From NCBI RefSeq assembly GCF_014356525.2, contig NC_052505.1, positions 55,587,014-55,651,013 of the forward strand: a stretch of DNA of 64,000 nucleotides. Direction: 5' to 3'. Source of the DNA: Nilaparvata lugens (Eukaryota > Arthropoda > Insecta > Hemiptera > Delphacidae). Within the stretch, counting starts at the first letter, position 1, and each line of letters starts with the position of its first letter. Shown one piece after another: positions 49,095-58,565 of this stretch. The translations under genes were made by a program, and so were the position numbers. Below the pieces are notes generated by a model. It was not told the origin of the DNA, made no database searches, and worked only from the letters and a program-made list of their open reading frames with translations.

Positions 49095-50508
49095 TTACTG
49101 AACTTCTTTCACCATGCTCGTCAGAGGTGTGTACTCCATCACACGATTGACAATTAAAACACAATAGGCGGAAGTATTTGCAGGTACTGCACTTTTAAAT
49201 TCCATTTCAATACGAACATCTGTCGATGATTTCAAATGACTTGCTTGGTGTGAACAGTCCAAAACATCCAGCGGTGTTGAATCACAAAACGTTTTAGAGT
49301 CAATTTTCTGTTCCGAGTTCGCTATTGATTGAATGATTATAATACGAGGGCGCGAAATCCAAAAACATCCGGTATAATAGTTCCTTTTTACCTAGCAGAT
49401 TTTCATATGGATAATACTCGCTGTTCAAATATACTTTAACATTGTAAATACCACAGCTATCGAAATTAGATATTGATTTTTTAATTTTATTTTTACGATC
49501 GGTTTGAAATGCAATTATAACGTATTTTGGACTATCAAAAATTGATGTGGTGCGGACTGCCCAAGAATGGTTAAGTGAATTTTACAAATTTGGTAATTCA
49601 CAAATTTCCCAATACTGGAAACCTAATTTCAGTGGAGTGTCAGCATCGAGCAGTCTCAAAAATTTCAGTCCTACATGATCTTCTAAAGTTATGTAGGGCA
49701 TTCTCCATTGCAGTTTTGTAATTTTCACACTAACGCTTGTTCCAGTTGCAGACTCAACACAATTTAGGTCTGTCGGTGACCTCAATAAGACGAGTTCCTG
49801 TTTCAAATTTAAAATTATTCTTTGAGAATCTTCGAAGAACTGGAAGATTAATTTCAGTGGTACACAGAAAGTGAATTTATTATCTGTTAGCTCATATCCT
49901 GCTCTGTCAAAACCAGCCAAGTGATATGTGTTCTTATCGAGCGTATTCTTCACTAGTATAGCTTTAATTGTGGATGTTAATCAAATCAATCTTGATTTAG
50001 AAATTTGCTGACCTGCTAATTCATATTGTATTTCGTCAAAAAGGTTGCCGATTATGTTACTGCTTAATTTATAGTCTGCCGCAACTGGTGGATCAGCTGG
50101 CTCTGTTCCCGGTTTTGTACAGTTAACCTCTGTTGAGGCTCTGTTCCCTCAATAAATATGAATGATTTGCAAGGTAAAGAATAGACATCTAAAGAATTTA
50201 TGCCAATATGTGCCTCGTCAGAGTTTTTTATTTTGTGTCCCGAATAAACTGTATGAGTGTGAAATTGGAATTTGGTTATATCATTATAAAACTGAAGGTC
50301 TGTCTCCACATTCAGAATTTCACTTACTGCAGCTTCTCCTCCTAACATTCTGCCAATCAACTATAAAACCTAACTTTTCTAATATTCTCGCACTTTTAGC
50401 CGACAAAGCACGTTTGATTTTAGGTGTTGACGCTCTCAGGTTCGTCTCTCTAATGACATTGTATGTACACGTCTTATTTGAACTTGGATTGAAAACAAGA
50501 TAACCCAT
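49095..50508 (-). pseudogene. Major capsid (hexon-like) protein, copy 1
   Basis: ATG at 50508 (MGYLVFNPSSNK). Further segments lie at 50360-50064, 49953-49582 and down to a stop at 49095-49097. Recognisable blocks are KRALSAKSARILEKLGFIV, NTYHLAGFDRAGY, LVLLRSPTDLN and a C-terminal EYTPL-like end. The order and blocks match the abundant insect protein that I take to be the double-jelly-roll major capsid protein of Polinton/adintovirus-like elements; assignment by memory, not by search. Several frameshifts/stops (near 50330, 50060, 49970, 49580) mark it as dead. A second, partial copy lies at 60975-62305. Confidence 0.6.
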
Positions 50509-50539
50509 TATGTTTACTTTTGTTTTTCATGTATGTGCA

Positions 50540-51222
50540 ACCTAATTGTAATTGTCCATTGTCGTGTAATCTCCATGGAAATCAATAAACAATTCGTTCT
50601 GGTCTGTAACCTTTACATTAATAGTTTGAATTTGATGTGTATTCAAAGGTACATAGATAATCGGTGATGGTACTTCGTTTATTAAATAGCCACTAGGAAC
50701 CTTTGGCAAAAATTCCTAGATTATATGTTTTTGTTTTCCGTCAGAGTAACTACCACATGCTAAATTACACTCGAGTACAATACTACCAATGCTTGTTATG
50801 TTAACCAAATGCTGAGAATAATGCCATTTATTTGGTTACAAAACAACATTATCAAAACCAAGTTTCTTATCAATCGAATCAGTACATGTTAAATCAATAG
50901 CTTTATCAGAATGAATTTCAATCTTTATAGTATTTGCATTTGCACTTATAATAAGTTTATTCTTCTTCTTCTCATCAATACTCAATTTATTCTTTAAAGA
51001 TTTTATAATATCCTCAACTTCATATGCACCCGTATCCAGCTCAATTAATCTATCACCATATTTGAAGCTGGAATTTGTTCCTTTGTTAACGTTTGCAATA
51101 CTATTGTAACTACGAAAATTAATCAATCCAATTTCCCATTCACGATTTTTATCCAATTCTATAATTTCTTGTAAATGTTCGTAGAGGTTACTTGTGTTAG
51201 ATCTTAATGTAATAACAACCAT
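50540..51222 (-). pseudogene. Minor capsid (penton-like) protein
   Basis: Start ATG at 51222 (MVVITLRSNTSNLYEHL). The open frame ends at 50836, and the same protein continues in another frame to about 50540. Blocks seen are WEIGLINFRSYNSI, FKYGDRLIELDTGAYEV, DSIDKKLGF and then SGYLINEVPSPIIYVPLN and IDFHGDYTT. This layout is that of the single-jelly-roll penton-like partner usually encoded beside the major capsid gene. One frameshift at about 50835 and one stop at about 50715 inactivate it. The nominal in-frame GTG upstream at 51249 is not a likely start. Confidence 0.6.
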
Positions 51223-51253
51223 CTTGTAATGTGTGTTCACCACGAACACTTAA

Positions 51254-51616
51254 TTACAACTGATTTGCAAGAAACAATAACATAAGATGACTACGAAAAT
51301 CAATATTTAATGGTTGCATGTGCTCTACATTATAAAATATATTTACTCTAATTTCTTTTTTCCAATATTTGTCCAATTCGTATGGCGGTTGTGAATTTCC
51401 AATTGGATCAAAATACCAAACATTAGAACCGACTTTTTTATATGCAACCCAATGTGTGCCATCCTTGCTTTCCCTCGCTAAATTCAAAATGGCATTCTCG
51501 TTTTTTAGAATTTTTCTGGGGAATGCATCTAGTATATATATTCCTCTTAGCCTAATCTGTAATAATTTTGACCAATCAATCAAATCATAATTACTCAATT
51601 CTCCTTCAATATTCAT
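51254..51616 (-). CDS. Adenain-like cysteine protease, catalytic Cys replaced
   Basis: ATG at 51616 overlaps the upstream stop (ATGA). 120 residues, shorter than adenovirus protease. The fold signature is present: LRGIYILDAFP, GTHWVAY with His55, WYFDPIGN with Asp70 and the oxyanion Gln101 in MQPLN. The position that should hold the nucleophile reads FRSHLMLLFL, with Arg108 where the family has Cys and Ser109 where it has Gly. The reading frame is intact, but the enzyme should be inactive. In relatives this protease matures capsid precursors; the neighbours here are the capsid genes. Confidence 0.7.
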   Translation of the reverse strand: MNIEGELSNYDLIDWSKLLQIRLRGIYILDAFPRKILKNENAILNLARESKDGTHWVAYKKVGSNVWYFDPIGNSQPPYELDKYWKKEIRVNIFYNVEHMQPLNIDFRSHLMLLFLANQL

Positions 51617-52320
51617 GCCTTCTTCTTCTTCTTCTTCTTCCTACTCTTCTTTGTTGTTCTACGTTTCTTAACTTGTTTTTGAGGGAATAAACTCACTCCA
51701 TATGATGATGGTGGTGGTGGTGGTGGTAAAGAGGGTGGGATTAAAACTCTCCCCCCACTAGTTATTTGAGGAGAAGGCTTCAAAAAATACCCTTTTCCTG
51801 CAATATGCTTTTTCAACTGAGCTATAGCTTTGCGTCTAATATCATTACTATAACTTCTCCTCTCATTCTTCCTCTTCTTCTTCTTCTTTCTCAAAGACCC
51901 ACCAAACGCTGCTTCAGCTTTCATGACATTTGTAACAAGATAGCCAAGTGCTTTCTCAGCAAGGGGTGTTTGTGAATTTTTGAATATGTTCCATGCTGCG
52001 TTCGCTAGAGCCCTGTCAGCTACCGCTCGAGTTTTATTATCGCTATTTTGTGTATATGCTATATCATGTACCTTACAGGCTCTATCTAATGAATTTATAC
52101 CTTGATCACCTCTCTTCAACCTTTCATTAACCTTTGTGCCAGGGCCACAACACTGATAGCCAGGAATGTCAATTTCATCTTGCTGATTGTCAATTAGCTT
52201 ATTTAGAATAGTTGATGTGACATTACCTGCCAAACCTGACACACCCTTAAAAACTTTTGCAGCTGAACTCAAGATTCCTCTACCTCGTTTCCTCGAACTT
52301 TGCTTTCTCCTACATACCAT
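51613..52320 (-). CDS. Parvovirus-type phospholipase A2 capsid-associated protein
   Basis: ATG at 52320 (MVCRRKQSSRKRG); 235 residues. PLA2 core: calcium loop YQCCGPG (55-61) and catalytic helix DRACKVHDIAY (79-89) with the His85-Asp86 pair, as in the VP1 unique region of parvoviruses, which breaches endosomal membranes. The N-terminus is basic (likely nuclear targeting). The C-terminal half has a poly-Pro run and a Lys-rich end (KKSRKKKKKKK). A splice acceptor (CCTCAG|TTAATG) sits 35 bp upstream at 52354. The frame is intact. Parvovirus-like PLA2 domains are also reported in Polinton/adintovirus-like elements, which fits the neighbours better than a densovirus insertion. Confidence 0.8.
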   Translation of the reverse strand: MVCRRKQSSRKRGRGILSSAAKVFKGVSGLAGNVTSTILNKLIDNQQDEIDIPGYQCCGPGTKVNERLKRGDQGINSLDRACKVHDIAYTQNSDNKTRAVADRALANAAWNIFKNSQTPLAEKALGYLVTNVMKAEAAFGGSLRKKKKKRKNERRSYSNDIRRKAIAQLKKHIAGKGYFLKPSPQITSGGRVLIPPSLPPPPPPSSYGVSLFPQKQVKKRRTTKKSRKKKKKKKA

Positions 52321-52645
52321 TTTCTTACCTTTCAACTCAATGGTTGAACATTAACTGAGGTTACTCAATTAATTAATCATTATACCAACTTAATCAAAAG
52401 AAAATTGAATTGGTTTAATTTTCAATCGAGTTGGAAATGAATTCACACCATGTATCAGATTGCTATGTGCTTATAACATTGTTCGAATGATGAGAATATT
52501 ATTTCAAATAACAAATCTGAAAAGGTGAACACAATTTGAAAGAAGGGAGGGAAATGATGTCATCGCGCCTGCCCATATCTGTAGGAACACGTGCCAAAAC
52601 AGATGTGGGAGGGAGCGATGCATCAACTCACCGAACCCGCTTGGC

Positions 52646-52656
52646 TGTATGTGTGT

Positions 52657-52706
<50 letters not shown>

Positions 52707-52715
52707 TGTGTGTGT
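52646..52715 (+). repeat. (GT)n microsatellite
   Basis: Short GT array upstream of a TATA-type promoter. Confidence 0.9.
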
Positions 52716-52758
52716 AGTAGTGAAGACTACTGAGCCTCTGAGCATGCTCGCAACAAAC

Positions 52759-52766
52759 TATAAAAG
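52759..52766 (+). promoter_or_regulatory. TATA box of a plus-strand promoter
   Basis: TATAAAAG, followed about 30 bp later by an initiator-like TTATCATTCAC (about 52787-52797). A putative 5' leader exon follows, ending AACAACAG|GTAAGA at 52877. It points toward the polymerase gene. Confidence 0.55.
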
Positions 52767-52786
52767 GTGAGCTCAGCTTCTTTACT

Positions 52787-52877
52787 TATCATTCACAACA
52801 GAGTGTAAGCAGGTGAAAGGTGAACCATTCTCCTGTGTTTCTACTATTCATTGTGAACTTATCAACAACAACAACAG
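52787..52877 (+). other. Putative non-coding 5' leader exon of the polymerase transcript
   Basis: Lies between the initiator and the donor GTAAGA at 52878. Candidate acceptors further along are TTTTCACAG (54917) and GTTTTTCAG (55834), the latter 23 bp before the polymerase ATG. A middle exon 54918-55090 ends CAT|GTAAGT. The splicing model is inferred from site quality only. Confidence 0.4.
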
Positions 52878-52968
52878 GTAAGAATTGAATACAATTTTTT
52901 TATCAAATATGTACACAATTTTTTCACTACTAATACTACTTTCACACATACATCTATACAATTTGTAA

Positions 52969-53051
52969 CACATAAGTCGACGAATTGTATAGATATAAAA
53001 ATTGTTAATGCTTAACAATTTTTATATCGGTCCAATTCCCAGACTTATGTG
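52969..53051. other. 83-nt imperfect hairpin
   Basis: 40-nt arms 52969-53008 and 53012-53051 around a TGC loop. The inner 17 bp (GATATAAAAATTGTTAA) and outer 10 bp (CACATAAGTC) pair perfectly, with two small internal mismatched blocks. Candidate origin structure or pre-miRNA-like hairpin. Confidence 0.8.
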
Positions 53052-53109
53052 ATACTATCATTACAAAATTTTTACAACTTTTATTTAATTGTTCTATTTT
53101 TTCCATGGT

Positions 53110-53169
53110 AATGCAGGAAGCAAATCGTTGTGGTAAATATACCTCACACACAGATTTGCTTGCTGCATT
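53110..53169. other. 60-nt hairpin with 17-bp stem
   Basis: Arms AATGCAGGAAGCAAATC (53110-53126) and GATTTGCTTGCTGCATT (53153-53169) pair with one mismatch around a 26-nt loop. Confidence 0.8.
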
Positions 53170-53324
53170 GCTAATTTTTAAAATAACTCGTCGCCCATGT
53201 TTATTCGTATGCTCGTTTCTGTTGAAAAATATTTGATTAGTGCCTTATTCGTTTCAGATTATCATCAAATCAGATTCGTCAAATCATACTAGAGAACTTG
53301 ATCAATAGATTCACTACACAATCT

Positions 53325-53950
53325 CAAAGTGATTAATAATTTATACATGGGCGATTACTTTAAACAATAATATCTCGTAGTTCCATCTCTAATCAGTTCA
53401 AATAATATTTCCTTGCTATCAAATAATTTATGCATGATCTTCTACTTTAAACAATAATATCTCGTAATTTCATCTCTAATCAGTTCAAATAATATTTCCT
53501 TGCTATCAAATAATTGATGCATGATCGATTACTTTAAACAATAATATCTAGTAATTCCATCTCTAATCAGTTCAAATAATATTTCCTTGCTAACAAATAA
53601 TTGATGCATGATCGATTACTTTAAACAATAATATCTCGTAATTCAATTTCTAATCAGTTCAAATAATATTTCCTTGCTATCGAATAATTTATGCATGATC
53701 GATTACTTTAAACACTAATATCTTGTAATTCCATCTTTAATCAGTTTAAATAATATTTCCTTGCTATCGAATAATTGATGCATGATGGATTACTTTAAAC
53801 AATAATATCTCGTAATTCAATTTCTAATCAGCTCAAATAATATTTCCTTGCTATCAAATAACTGATGCATGATCGATTACTTTAAACAATAATATCTTGT
53901 AATTAAATTTTTAATCAGTTCAAATAATATTTCCTTGCTATCAAATAATA
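53325..53950 (+). repeat. Seven tandem copies of an 87-bp AT-rich repeat
   Basis: The landmark CCTTGCTA recurs at 53411, 53498, 53585, 53672, 53759, 53846 and 53933, an exact 87-bp period. Each unit contains TGATGCATGATCGATTACTTT and AATAATATCTCGTAATT. It lies between the two divergent gene blocks of the virus-like element. Confidence 0.95.
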
Positions 53951-53961
53951 ATAATCAAAGG

Positions 53962-54026
53962 CTTGTATGTGTACAGATTTTTTCCATGATCGATTGTTGA
54001 AAAAAATAAATCTGTACACATACAAG
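53962..54026. other. Perfect 19-bp hairpin bordering the 87-bp array
   Basis: Arms 53962-53980 (CTTGTATGTGTACAGATTT) and 54008-54026 are exact complements around a 27-nt loop carrying ATGATCGATTGTTG, related to the array unit. Confidence 0.9.
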
Positions 54027-54398
54027 TTAATAATATTTGTTAAAACTAACCTTTGTTTGTGAGTAGATTGTCTCCTCATCCTCGTCACTGCTAACCTCAG
54101 GCTCCTCAAATGCCAACCTCCTCTTCCCCTGCTTCTGCTTGATCTTGTTGGATAGAGTAGTTAGCACTGCTCGCAGCGATGCCCAGGTAGCAGGTGGAGC
54201 CAGGCGTTGAAGCGGACTGTCTCCCAGCACGATCTTGCCCGGCGATGGTGGTTCCATGGTGAGCAGAGAAGGAGCGGGTGCAGTAGCGGACGACTCAGCA
54301 GTGAGGGCAGCTTTCTGTTGCCAGTAGTTGAGGATACGCTGATGGGCTGGTGGGCTATCTGGAAGGATGAATGATGATGATGATGATGGAGAACTCAT
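54027..54398 (-). CDS. Ser/Pro-rich acidic early-type protein with a cyclin-docking motif
   Basis: ATG at 54398, 123 codons to the stop at 54027. A splice donor AAAG|GTTAGT at 54051 suggests the last residues may be replaced by a downstream exon, perhaps through the acceptor at 52354. The protein has several Ser-Pro sites (S3, S15, S52, S61), one in the full CDK form SPGK (52-55), and KRRLAF (92-97), which fits the RxL cyclin-binding pattern. It also has an acidic SSDEDEE (103-109) like a CK2 site. No globular family is recognised. It has its own TATA box and looks intact. A role in redirecting the host cell cycle is inference. Confidence 0.55.
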   Translation of the reverse strand: MSSPSSSSSFILPDSPPAHQRILNYWQQKAALTAESSATAPAPSLLTMEPPSPGKIVLGDSPLQRLAPPATWASLRAVLTTLSNKIKQKQGKRRLAFEEPEVSSDEDEETIYSQTKVSFNKYY

Positions 54399-54467
54399 CT
54401 TGTACGATAGTGAAGTACACTCAAATCTGACTCTGATGTAAATGAAAATTTTCCTCTCATTACTTCT

Positions 54468-54477
54468 GTTTATATAC
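54468..54477 (-). promoter_or_regulatory. TATA box of the early-type gene
   Basis: Minus-strand GGTATATAAAC, about 75 bp upstream of the ATG. An initiator-like ACATCAGAGTCAG lies about 30 bp downstream of the box. Confidence 0.55.
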
Positions 54478-54527
54478 CATGCGTTTCTCTCTCTGTTCCA
54501 GACTCGTGCGAGTGAGAGCGAGGCGTG

Positions 54528-54860
54528 GTACAAGGCGAAAAAAATTCGAATTTCTCCCCTAGGCACGGAACAACACGTGCTCCCACATCGTTATTAACAT
54601 CATTCAGATTTGTAAGTATTCTCTCTTATCATAAAAAACAGTTACAATCACTCAAACATTCTATATTTTCGAATAGCATCCTCATGCGAGCCACACGTGT
54701 TAGAAGACGAAAAAAAAAATTCTCCTCTAGAACTCAGCATGAGACAGTGTCTGCTGAGCGACATCCACACCTGCTAGAAGGTGAAAAAAAAATTCTCCTC
54801 TATGTCTCACCATGGGGCTCACTCAAACATTCTATATTTTTGAATACCATCCCGCCTCTC
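54528..54860 (+). repeat. Direct repeats upstream of the early-type gene
   Basis: GAAAAAAAAATTCTCCTCTA-type blocks occur near 54537, 54708 and 54781. CTCAAACATTCTATATTTT occurs at 54652 and 54823. CACACGTGTTAGAAG and CACACCTGCTAGAAG precede two of them. They resemble enhancer or iteron repeats between divergent transcription units. Confidence 0.7.
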
Positions 54861-54917
54861 GTGATGCTTATTGATTTCTAATATTATCAGTTATCAAATA
54901 TTTCATTGTTTTCACAG

Positions 54918-55090
54918 CATTTTCTCACCTCACAACTCGGCTTCCAACCTCATAAGCAGTTGAGCTCTCGTCGAGGCAACATACCTGATACGTTAACGGG
55001 CAATCCGGAGAGGAAGCATAGCCGGTATCTATACCCGCACACCTACAGCCAAAGAGATACCTGTCATTCACGCGACATCAACCAACACAT
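54918..55090 (+). other. Putative middle leader exon of the polymerase transcript
   Basis: Lies between TTGTTTTCACAG| and CAT|GTAAGT. It is open in one frame (SSRRGNIPDTLTGNPERKH), so it could be coding or untranslated. GC content is higher than in the flanks. Confidence 0.35.
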
Positions 55091-55119
55091 GTAAGTACAT
55101 TTTTACGTTGATTTTATCC

Positions 55120-55721
55120 TCAGAGGAGAGGATCTTTACGATGTGGTATATCTGGATAATCTTCTCCTCCCTCTTCTTTCTCGCACTCTTCATATAAACA
55201 AAACGGTAAATGTATTACTTTTTCAAATGGATTTTCGATAATATATTTGCAATAGATACATTGCAGATAGTGATTTTTATGTAAGAGATAACCATTTCTC
55301 GCAAAATAGTCTGCTTTATCAGATAATGATCTACAATAGTCACAATGTAGATGACGATGATGCTTTTCAAAATACTCTCCTTGAATGGATGAATCTTCCA
55401 CACGATTAAAAGTTCAATATCTTTCTTCATATTGGCGTAGAATATTATTATCGAAATTCTCCTCTTCAATTGTTATATTATCTTTCCTTCTCAATGCACA
55501 GTTCAGACTGTACCTTGCATGTTCTATTGCTGGTATGTCACATTCTTCCCAATTTCCCAAATAAATTGAACAAAATACACCATGTCTGGTACACATGCAA
55601 ATATAAATCCCTCTTTCGCCATGTTTTCCGCCGACAAATGCTGAGAAGATTTCGTCCATCTTTTATCAAAAGTTAATAATCTCAATCTTTCATGCAGCAT
55701 TATGTGATCTTGAGATATCAT
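55120..55721 (-). pseudogene. IAP-like protein with two BIR-type domains, frameshifted
   Basis: ATG at 55721. The first BIR starts LRLLTFDKRW ... ENMAKEGF. After a frameshift near 55600 it continues GVFCSIYLGNWEECD and EHARYSLNC, giving the W-E-x2-D and E-H-A-R-x3-x-C end of a BIR. After a stop (about 55412) a second, shorter zinc module follows: CDYC, then YFARNGYLLHKNHYLQCIYC and HLPFC. No RING finger is visible. Baculovirus-type IAPs bind caspases or IAP antagonists. The gene lies between the early-type gene and the polymerase. It is inactivated by at least two frame breaks. Confidence 0.6.
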
Positions 55722-58565
55722 TTTCACACAGCCTTCTCCTACAAATTCCAATTCACAACTGATTTAAAAACATGCAGTTGTACTCGATCACTCTAATTCT
55801 ATGTCATGCTGATCGTTATTCTTTCGTTTTTCAGAATCTAACATTACCATCATCATCATGCCGAGGGAACGAAGAGTACATGTGAATTCCAGCACAGTCC
55901 GCCATCGTATAACCATTGAGGATCCCGAAGAAATTAGCATCAAGAACGTGCTCGAGAGATCGAAACGGTTCGTTTTCGACATAATTAGAGAACACGTGGC
56001 ACTGCATGATGGCAATGTAAAATGGTTCATTGTCTTGAATGTTTTATTGTATAAATTAGTGGTGATGGATGATGAGGTTAGCGAGTCTGTCTCATCTCTC
56101 ATAAATCTTCATAGTTACTCCAACATAGCGCTAAACGTGCTTGAGTATTATGAAGATTTTAAAGATCATTTCATGTTGGCCATAAGAAAAATCCTGTCAT
56201 CTTTCGACAACTTTGTTCAACATGGCAGCAGTTGGGTTTTGAAGAAAATTGACTCACTGGATGTGAACGTGATTAAATTTGATCTAATATTCACATCCAG
56301 TTTCATTCAAACACCGCAGTTTCTTAAAAAAAAAAAATGTATTATAAATGTCAAAAATCTGTCTGACAAAAATGCTTTTTATGGTCAGTCCTCACGTGAC
56401 GACACGCGATATTGAGAAATTTGAAATACTGAATCCAGATATTGCAATTCATGTCATCGCGTATGACAACAAAAAGTTTTTCCCCTACCATACAAGCATT
56501 TTCCGCACTCGTAAGCACCAAATTAATCTTTTAATGCTGAAAGCCGATGCAGGAAAAATGCATTTCTGTTTAATTAATACCGCAAACGGGAAAAATGGAT
56601 TATCACATCTTTTCTCTCACCTTTCAAAACACCACGGTCAAGTACACATTTGTAATTTCTGTTTCTATAGATTTACATCGAACAGATCTGAAAATTATGA
56701 TGGTAAAGCAAATTTGATGAAACATGAACAGCTTTGTTCCAAGTTTGAATCACAGCGTGTTTCATATCCTAAATGCGGAGACACAATTTAATTTAAGAAA
56801 CTAGGCGCCACATTGACAAAAAAGTATACCATTTACGCGGATTTTGAAACTTACATTGTTAATATCGATAATAATGATGATGATGATGAATCCGATTTGG
56901 ATGAAATCACTCATAGCTATACAAAGGAAACAGTGCGACATATTCCCTGCGGGTATTGTTTTGTTGTTATCGATGTGAAGGAGGAAATTGCTTACAGACC
57001 TGTACTCCATAGATTGAGTAGTTTAGATGAAAAAATCATGGAGAAATTTCTTCAGAAAATTACAGATCTCGGCGACATTTTATATGAGGATATGGAACAT
57101 GAAATTCAGATGCAACATTTATCCGAAAGTCAAGAGCATGAATTTCAAAATTCGGTAAACTGCGGGCTTTGTGCTGAACCGTTCTTAGACACGGTTATTA
57201 AATGTCGTCACCACGCGCATGAAACCGGAAATTACCTATGTGTGGCGCACATTTCTTGTAATTTATTGGCTCATACTCCGGAGTACATTTCGTGTTATTT
57301 TCACAATTTCTCCAGGTTTGATTCACATTCCATTCTGAAAGCGCTCGGTAAGTGCAAAAAAGAAATTTCCTGCATCGCAAATACGTCAGAGAGATTTTTG
57401 ACACTTTCAGTAGGCAAAATTAAATTTTTAGATTCCTACAAGTTTATGAACGAATCCTTGGAAGTATTGGTGTGTAATTTGGTAGAAAGTACAGACATGG
57501 AAAAGAAGTTTGAACGTTTATTCTCAGTGTTTCATCACCCGCCACGTGAACACAGACAACTTTTGTTGGAAAAAGGAATATATCCTTACTCATACATGAG
57601 TTGTCCCGAAAAATTCGCGGAGACATCACTTCCTCCCATCGAATGTTTTCATAATGATTTAACTGATACACCTCTGTCTCGCAAAGAATATGAGCATGCG
57701 CAGAGAGTGTTCTCGACATTCAAGCTGAAATCGCTCGGTGAATATCATGATTTCTATTTATGTTTGGATGTGATGCTATTAGCGGAAGTTTTTGAATAAC
57801 GCTGAGTAACACTTTTTAGCTCATATGGCCTTGATGTCACTCATTTTGTTTCCCTCGCGTACTTTACCTGGAATTGCATGTTGAAACATACTAAAGTTGA
57901 AATAGAGTTGATTATACATCCTGACATGCATCTCATGTTTGAGGCGGGGATGAGGGGCAGGGTCTCATTTATCAGTAAACGTTATTGTGAGGCGAATAAC
58001 AAACATCTACCTGACACATACGACCCCTCAAAACCAAGTAATTATCTCCTTCATATCGATGCAAACAGTTTATACTCAGAAGCTATGAGCTGAAACTTCC
58101 CTTTTGGAAATTTCAAATTCCTCACAGAGGAAGAAATTTCCAAGCTCGATTTCGCAAATTTGGACAGGAATTCAGAAACTGGATATGTAATAGAATGCGA
58201 TCTCAAGTATCCGAAAGAGTTACATGATAAGCATGCCAGCTTCCCACTTGTGCCTCTCCACCAAACACCTCCACACGAATTGCTGTCAAACTATCAAACA
58301 AATGAGAATGGTCAAACTGGAACCAAAAAGCTCATGAACACACTTTTTGACCGTGAAAAGTACATTGTCCACTACCTCAATTTAAAACTCTACCCCCAGC
58401 TCGGTTTGCAATTATTGAAAGTACATCACATAATTAGCTTTTCCCAATCTCCCTGGCTGAAAAGCTACATCCACTCCAATATCTGCAATAGACAGAACGC
58501 GAAAAATAAATTTGAAATATCCTTCTTTAAGGCCTGTTGTAATCTTATCTTTGGAAAAACGCTAC

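Noticed and set aside
51613..52320. Endogenous densovirus
   Set aside because: The PLA2 domain alone suggests parvovirus, but no parvovirus NS1 helicase or capsid is nearby, and the adjacent protease, penton- and hexon-like genes and polymerase point to a Polinton/adintovirus-type element.
53325..53950. CRISPR array
   Set aside because: The 87-bp units are contiguous, with no unique spacers, in an insect genome.
54525..54881. 118-residue plus-strand ORF
   Set aside because: It covers the direct-repeat region upstream of the early-type gene. Its reading frame consists of repeat translations and crosses the opposing promoter.
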